DNA of 64,000 nucleotides from Cubamyces lactineus (taxonomy: Eukaryota; Basidiomycota; Agaricomycetes; Polyporales; Polyporaceae). The notes below the pieces were generated by a model. It was not told the DNA's origin and did not search any database. It saw only the letters and a program-made list of their open reading frames with translations. Position numbers and translations under genes: made by a program. Position 1 is the stretch's first letter. Every line of letters begins with the position of its first letter. The stretch lies in assembly GCA_022376465.1 (NCBI GenBank), contig JACDTU010000014.1, forward strand, positions 248,001-312,000. The letters are read 5' to 3'. Positions 58,646-64,000 of the stretch are shown here, one piece after another.

Positions 58646-60047
58646 TTACTTTTTAACGAACGAAAGCAAATCCTTATCCTCCGTCACTGGAAGCGTGTGA
58701 GTGTTCGCGTACATCTCAAGATTGCTAAGAGACTGACCGTTGAGCAGAAGACTCTGCGAGTCGAGCATCACACGGTTGTCGGAAGCAGCCAATAGAGTGG
58801 CAATGTCTCGGGCCGCCTCGAGCCTCCGAAGCTGCAAGAAGCCCTTGTTCTGGCGCACGGCTTCACCAATAAGCTCCGCACTCCGTGCCTCACCCTGAGC
58901 CCTAACAATGATGGACTACACGCCAGCATCAGTGCGTGGCAATATATATGAAGACACCGCTGCCACGTACCTGCTTCTCTTGGATGGCCTGGTCGACCAG
59001 GAAAGCAGCGCGCAAGGCGGTTTGTTGGGCGACCTGCGGAGGACGTAAGGTGAGATCTCACAAGGCAGTCTAGACCTGATACAGACCTGCTTCGCCTCAA
59101 CAGCATGGGTGAACTCAGGAGAGAACGCGACGTGCGTGATCGAAACGTCATCGAGAACGATGTTGAAGCGCAGCGCGCGCCGGGTGAGATTCTCTCGGAC
59201 CAGCCTTGACACCTATAGCCGTCCCCCACAGCAAGGTTTCAAGTTGAGTAAGTTCATCGTGCTTCTGAAACGAGCATGCGTGGGACCGACCTGTTCACGC
59301 TGAGTGATGATTTGGCTCGCGTTGAATTGCGCGACGACGCTCTTCAGGACCTCATTCACAATAGATGGCAACACGCGCTCATCGTAATCTGTACCCAGTT
59401 CCCGGTAAATGGAGGGCAGCGCAGAGATGTTCGGCCTCGAGAGGACACGGCACGTAATGTTGACCATCTGCAGGTCTGAACGAGTCGAAGAATGAGATAC
59501 TGAGCGGCAAACTGCAACGTTCCAACTGGCTATCACACGCACCCTTAGTACCCGTCAGCGAGGCAATGCTTCGAGGCTTTGCGCGGATGTCATAGACGAT
59601 TGGTGTCTCGAACCAGGGAATCTACACGGACATCAACAAGCCGGTGCTGGTTCGTTCATGCCGAGTACTCGCCATGAGATGTGTGCCTTCTGGGTAGACC
59701 TCATCCTTCACACCATGCAGCCTGCATACAAAGCCTCGCTTGAGAAGTTGAACGAGTACAGTTTGCCTGTATGTCACTCACCTGGTGTACTTGATTGCAC
59801 GGTGACCACCATCAACTGCATGCCATCAAAGATATCTTAGCCCCATACATAAGGCTTTGTTTGCGAATGAGTGCATACCGTTGAAAAGACTCGCATTCAG
59901 AGCGACGCCACCACCAATGAGAGCCAAAAGCAAACCAGTGCCTGTGAAGAACCCCTTGACGGGCATCCGAGGGCCTCCTCCACCTCCGCCTGAGCTGGCA
60001 CGTTGCAGCTGCTGAGAAAGCCGCCTCCAAGCGTCCTGAGTATTCAT
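58646..60047 (-). CDS. PHB2: prohibitin-2
   Basis: Subunit of the ring-shaped prohibitin complex of the mitochondrial inner membrane, which chaperones new membrane proteins and modulates m-AAA protease. Nine minus-strand exons: 60047-59879, 59815-59782, 59721-59673, 59621-59552, 59475-59291, 59212-59087, 59033-58971, 58915-58738, 58686-58646, giving 304 residues. An N-terminal membrane anchor lies near residues 30-55 ([16 protein letters not shown]). The PHB (SPFH) domain shows [35 protein letters not shown] and [20 protein letters not shown], and the C-terminal coiled coil [16 protein letters not shown]. The intron 59622-59672 has a GC donor (ATG|GCGAGT). A longer in-frame N-terminus upstream is unlikely. 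Confidence 0.93.
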
Positions 60048-60361
60048 AGCGATAGTCGGAGGTCGAGCCGCAAGATGACAGGTGTTGCAGAACGACTTTG
60101 AGGGCGACTTCGCTGAGAGCTCAGAGTTACTGACGACAGGCCGAGCCGCGACGCCCCTCCGGCCTGGGTTCGGCATTCCCCGGCCATACTTCCCACCCCG
60201 GCGCTTCTGTCCTCCAATTGCAAAGGCTATCTTTGCTCCTTCATCTCATTACCCTCCCCCACACGCTATCTCCTTCACGCTTGAGGACTTGGCGGTTTGC
60301 ACGCTTTTCTGTTTGTTGACTCTCACAAAACGGTTCTGCCGGTTTCATTAAACTTCTGAAC
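60048..60361. promoter_or_regulatory. divergent promoter PHB2/PQ-loop transporter
   Basis: 314 bp between the divergent starts; pyrimidine-rich on the plus strand near 60180-60260. No named motif. Confidence 0.4.
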
Positions 60362-61625
60362 ATGTTCTATGAGGGCAACCAAGAGCTTAGCAACTTCGTA
60401 TGCATGCTTCCTGGACAATCCCGCGAAGTGCAATAGGTTAACATTCAATTCATCTAGCTCGGATGGGTTTCAATAGCATGCTGGTACGCTTCCTTCATCC
60501 TTAGTCATGAGCAGAGCGCTGATGCGATGCCTCGCAGGCTCGTGGTGTACTCGCCGCAGATTATCGAAAATTATCTGTTGCAGTCCGGCGAAGGGCTCAG
60601 TGTGAGCTTCGTCGCGATCTGGCTGGTCGGAGATTTATGCAATCTGTCTGGGGCCATGTTGGCTAACCTCATACCCACAATCATTATACTCGGCACCTAC
60701 GTGAGGCTTTCCTGGCAATGCGGTACGTCATAACAGCTCGCTGAAGCACGGGGGTCCGTCATGCAGTACTCCGTATGCGATGCCATACTGCTATTTCAAA
60801 TCTACTACTACCGGAGGAAAAAGACGCAACGCGCTGCGAGGCTCCTCATCGCCGATGAAGCGGAGGAAACTACTCTCTATAATGAAGAAAGTCCGCTCCT
60901 ATCGGGGGGCAGTCGTGCCGAGGTGTCAACGAAGAAGTCAATGTCGAAGGACACCCTGAAATTCGCCTCCGCGCTCCTTTTCGTCTTCGGCGTGGGCTTA
61001 GCTGCCTGGGCCGTGGACAGATACATTCACAGGGGCACGCCTCGGACGAAGCCCGAAGAAGTCATCGAATGGCGAAGCCAGCTCCTGGGGTGGATTAGTG
61101 CGGCCCTGTTCCGTAAGTACATGCGCAGGATGGGATTTCTCGACGCTCACTCTTGTCTGCGAAGTCGGCGCGCGAATCCCGCAGATAGGTGCGTGGTTTT
61201 CATAAAGACGGAGTTCAGGGACTGATTGCCCTGTATGAGTAGTCAAAAATTTGAGCACCAGGTGCGAAGGGTTGTCGCCTTTCCTCTTTGTCTATGCCAT
61301 CTCAGGCAATACGACGTATGTGCTGTCCATCCTCGCGGCGTCGCTGAACATCAAACATTTGGCGGCGAACGCGCCGTGGATCGCCGGTACGTGGCTCTCG
61401 GACTGGTTCAGAAACACGACTGATCAGCCGCTTCGGTTGTACGGGATGGATCAGGGAGCGCGTTGACCGTTTTTCTGGACCTGTTTGTAAGCTCGCCGTC
61501 CGGACTTTGAGCCGTGTGGAGGGGACATGTGCTGACAGGGTCTATGCCGGCAGGTGCTGTACCAGTTTTTCTGCTTCCGACTGGAAGACGACCGACGTGC
61601 AGACGAAGTGGAACGCTCAGAATAG
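60362..61625 (+). CDS. PQ-loop vacuolar amino-acid transporter (Ypq-like)
   Basis: Seven-helix PQ-loop protein; yeast Ypq1-3 and mammalian PQLC2 move basic amino acids across the vacuole or lysosome membrane. Eight exons, 60362-60397, 60458-60483, 60538-60700, 60767-61112, 61165-61188, 61243-61386, 61455-61486 and 61554-61625, give 280 residues. Two PQ motifs are seen, VVYSPQIIENY and GARIPQIVKN, each opening a membrane repeat, with SGEGLS and CEGLSPFLF after them as usual. A hydrophilic cytosolic loop of about 60 residues separates the two repeats. All introns are GT-AG. The C-terminus is short and acidic. Confidence 0.85.
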
Positions 61626-62631
61626 ACGGCGGTAGACGATAGAGAGCGAAAGTGGCTGATGAGCGTGAGAGGCGACATTGCACGGTCGGGGGTGATTTGT
61701 CGGGGCGAGTGATGTATGGTCGGATAGAGTGTAATGAAGACCATTTGTCGCAGCGTGCAGGCTTCTGATGGAGAGTGCGCGGCTGGGGACTGGGAGAGGC
61801 GATAAGGGGAATAAGGAGGGGAGGCCCGGGGAGGAGGGGACGGGAGGGCCGTGTTCGAGGGGAAGGAAGGGGCGAAGCGAGCGTTTGTGCGCGCAGGGCC
61901 TCGCATCGCGGCCTCGTTCCCTCCCTCGTGTCGCTCGCTCGTATTCGACCTCCCACGTTGCAGGTCACCCACAAACTCTTCTCTATGGCACGTACCGCTC
62001 GGGCAGACATGCACCCAGCCTCGTGTCTCCTCCATCATCCTCCCCGCCCAGAAAAAAACGCTTTATCAATGTCAGATCGCAAGCCCGTCTCATATTTTCT
62101 CCCAGTGGGCCGTCTGCCTCACCGACCCGCCCTCCGTCTCGCGACACACCCGCCTGGTTCTCCTTAGTCCGCCGTTCCTAGTCTGACGTCGTCCTCTGCG
62201 TTCCCCGTCCTCCCTCTTCTCCCCCGCACCCCCTCCGGACGAGCTCGTCCTCTGAGCTTTCCAAACCTCGTTGGTCAGTCCCTGCCCCCTCCGACTCCCG
62301 CGCCGGCTTCCGTGCACGCCCGCGCTAGCCCCCCTCGCTGCTTTGTGTCTCGCCTTTGCGCAGTGAAGACATCCTCCATTCCACTCTACTCGCCTAATCC
62401 AGCGAAACAATCCAACGGGCAGTGCGCGCGCCAGCAGCGCCGTGCTCGACGCAACGAGGATTGGAAACCGACCGATTGTCTTCGGAATCCGCATTCGCAC
62501 GCCGCTGACTCCTTCTGCGCCGCGAAACACACAGAGCCAAGTCCAACAGCGGCAGCAGCCATCTCAGTCCAGGCGCGTTCGGGTAGTTTCCGGCGCGTGC
62601 TACTACAAGTACAACGATATAAGTATCTAGC
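61626..62631. other. intergenic, low-complexity
   Basis: GC-rich with pyrimidine-rich stretches on the plus strand, probably the promoter and 5' UTR region of the F-box gene. Overlapping low-complexity frames in all phases are not supported as genes. Confidence 0.45.
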
Positions 62632-64000
62632 ATGCACCGCACCCCTCTCCTTCACCCTACCCCCAGGCTGCACCCCTCCGCTATGGCCTACGTCTCGCTC
62701 GAGGCTCCTCTCGCCCGTGCACCGACGACCATGTCCTGGACTTCCGAGTACTCCGAGCCGCCTCCTTACGAGATGTGCGATCCGCCCACCCTCATGAACG
62801 CCACATATCCCGACAAGCCTTCCCCTTTCCCCCGTCCCCAGGACGTACCATCCACATCTGCTGGCTTCTCGCGCACACCATGGCTCTCCAGCCCAAGACG
62901 AAACGCAGCCAACTTGTCAATACCGCATTTGCGCGAAGCGCTGCATTCGCTAGAGTCCAAGATGGCGACCCTGCTGAGCGAGAGGGACCTCCTGGAGTCG
63001 AGGCTGGAGCAAGCGGTTCGTCTTCAATCACCCGTGCAACGCGTCCCAAATGACCTGCTATCGTCCATCTTCTCAATTGCCGTACTAGACGGGGAAGAGG
63101 AGGACTCGATAACGCTCTCCAATCTCATGCTCGTTTGCCGATACTGGAGGGAGGTGGCGATCCACACACCGATGCTCTGGACACGGATCGTGATGGGCAC
63201 GCATCGGTCTGTGGACAGGGCGCTGCTGAAACTCGACCGGTCAAGAAGTGCGCCGCTCTACATCTGCCTAGACTTTAGCCCACGGATGGAGCACGGCACG
63301 GTTTCGACAGAGAGCATAGTCACGGCGATGGATCTAATCCGCCCAGCGATATGGCGCTGGAAGACGTTCCACCTCACCGTTCCCAGTCGACCACAGGCTC
63401 ACGTCGCGCTCACGCGATGCAGAGAGCAGGCGCCCCTGCTCGAGGTCCTCTCCATCCGGGTCGCCCACTCGATGCAGGAGGATCACTACTCGACGCCACC
63501 GCTCCCGCTGTTTGAACGACATACACCGCGATTACGTTCCTCGTCGTTCACATCGTTCAATTTCGGATGGGACATCGCGCTCCTGAGCAACCTCCGGGTG
63601 CTGAAATTGGGCGGCTACTGGAACGGGTTCTCACCATCGGTCGACGTCATCCTGAAGACGCTCCGTGCGTGCCCCCAACTCGAGGAACTCGTTTTGCGCA
63701 ATATGTCCGACGTGGACCCGGAGAGCTGCGCCTCGCTCATCTCGGAGTCTTCTGAGCAGCAGGACGATTTCGCCCTGGCGCGCGTCTCAGACACGCGCAC
63801 GATCCAGCTGCCCCGTCTTCGCAAGGCCTCGTTCTACTACTCCGGCAACTTGCGGACGCGCACCGTCTTTAGCCTCTTGTCGTTCCCGGCTCTGGAACGA
63901 ATTGAGTTGTGCTATCTCGACAACGTATCGCCGATCCTCGAGTGCTTGCGAAAACAGTCGCTCACGGTCCTGCCCTTGCGCCACCTTCGTATCGAGTCGT
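62632..64000 (+). CDS. F-box protein (partial, right edge)
   Basis: Probable SCF ubiquitin-ligase adaptor. One frame stays open from the ATG at 62632 to the window end, 456 codons without a stop, so the gene continues to the right. A disordered Pro-rich N-terminus is followed by a coiled coil (LESKMATLLSERDLLESRLE) and an F-box near residues 138-185 (VQRVPNDLLSSIFSIAV, then LMLVCRYWREVAIHTPMLWTRI). The rest is leucine-rich with LLSNLRVLKLGGYW and CPQLEELVLRNM segments, the typical layout of expanded polypore F-box families. The first of several in-frame ATGs was chosen. Confidence 0.8.
   Translation, partial: MHRTPLLHPTPRLHPSAMAYVSLEAPLARAPTTMSWTSEYSEPPPYEMCDPPTLMNATYPDKPSPFPRPQDVPSTSAGFSRTPWLSSPRRNAANLSIPHLREALHSLESKMATLLSERDLLESRLEQAVRLQSPVQRVPNDLLSSIFSIAVLDGEEEDSITLSNLMLVCRYWREVAIHTPMLWTRIVMGTHRSVDRALLKLDRSRSAPLYICLDFSPRMEHGTVSTESIVTAMDLIRPAIWRWKTFHLTVPSRPQAHVALTRCREQAPLLEVLSIRVAHSMQEDHYSTPPLPLFERHTPRLRSSSFTSFNFGWDIALLSNLRVLKLGGYWNGFSPSVDVILKTLRACPQLEELVLRNMSDVDPESCASLISESSEQQDDFALARVSDTRTIQLPRLRKASFYYSGNLRTRTVFSLLSFPALERIELCYLDNVSPILECLRKQSLTVLPLRHLRIES

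Noticed and set aside
61768..62186. Several overlapping frames upstream of the second F-box gene
   Set aside because: Long frames in three phases at once reflect base composition, probably a 5' UTR or promoter.
1..64000. CRISPR arrays, tRNA or rRNA genes, bacterial operons
   Set aside because: No regularly spaced repeats, no cloverleaf-like sequence or rRNA blocks were recognised; all confident genes have spliceosomal introns or fungal families.

Overview
This window looks like nuclear DNA of a filamentous basidiomycete, most likely a wood-decaying Agaricomycete of the Polyporales type. The reasons are gene structure (many 50-70 nt introns, very short exons, GT-AG with some GC-AG introns), gene content (AA9 polysaccharide monooxygenases with one CBM1, expanded F-box proteins, DUF6593, TRI5-like terpene synthases, a fungal UDP-glycosyltransferase) and a Ty1/copia retrotransposon. 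No bacterial, plasmid, CRISPR or tRNA features were seen.

Layout. 1-8.5 kb: three tandem minus-strand TRI5-like terpene synthases in poorly conserved intergenic DNA. 10.4-12.0 kb: mitochondrial phosphate carrier. 14.5-16.7 kb: UDP-glycosyltransferase. 17.2-18.7 kb: F-box protein. 12.6-13.1 and 18.9-19.4 kb: two copies of a diverged repeat. 19.6-20.9 kb: SH3 protein. 22.8-29.3 kb: a decayed gene split by a complete copia element (23388-29270, LTRs identical by eye, 5-bp target duplication). 29.9-32.2 kb: NCA2-like mitochondrial protein. 32.5-36.0 kb: two tandem AA9 genes, one with the catalytic N-terminal His replaced by Arg, the other canonical with a CBM1. 36.6-39.2 kb: compact housekeeping block VPS37, RRP40, EAF6. 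41.0 kb: DUF6593. 43.2-43.8 kb: secreted protein. 44.9-46.6 kb: proteasome ATPase RPT5. 47.1-50.2 kb: dipeptidyl-peptidase 5. 50.6-51.7 kb: KOW protein. 52.7-53.9 kb: a fourth TRI5-like synthase. 54.1-58.3 kb: MSH5. 58.6-60.0 kb: prohibitin-2. 60.4-61.6 kb: PQ-loop vacuolar transporter. 62.6 kb to the edge: a second F-box protein.

The most striking observation is that all four terpene synthases need a 6-nt microexon, at the same place in each gene, to encode the Asn-Asp of the NSE metal-binding motif. Without it every copy would look as if it had lost the motif. MSH5 shows a related case, a 5-nt microexon, and MSH5 and PHB2 use GC-AG introns. The terpene synthases and the nearby glycosyltransferase could form a terpenoid pathway, but that is inference. 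The AA9 pair points to lignocellulose decay. All exon models were built by hand from splice consensus, reading frame and family conservation; none is backed by transcript data.
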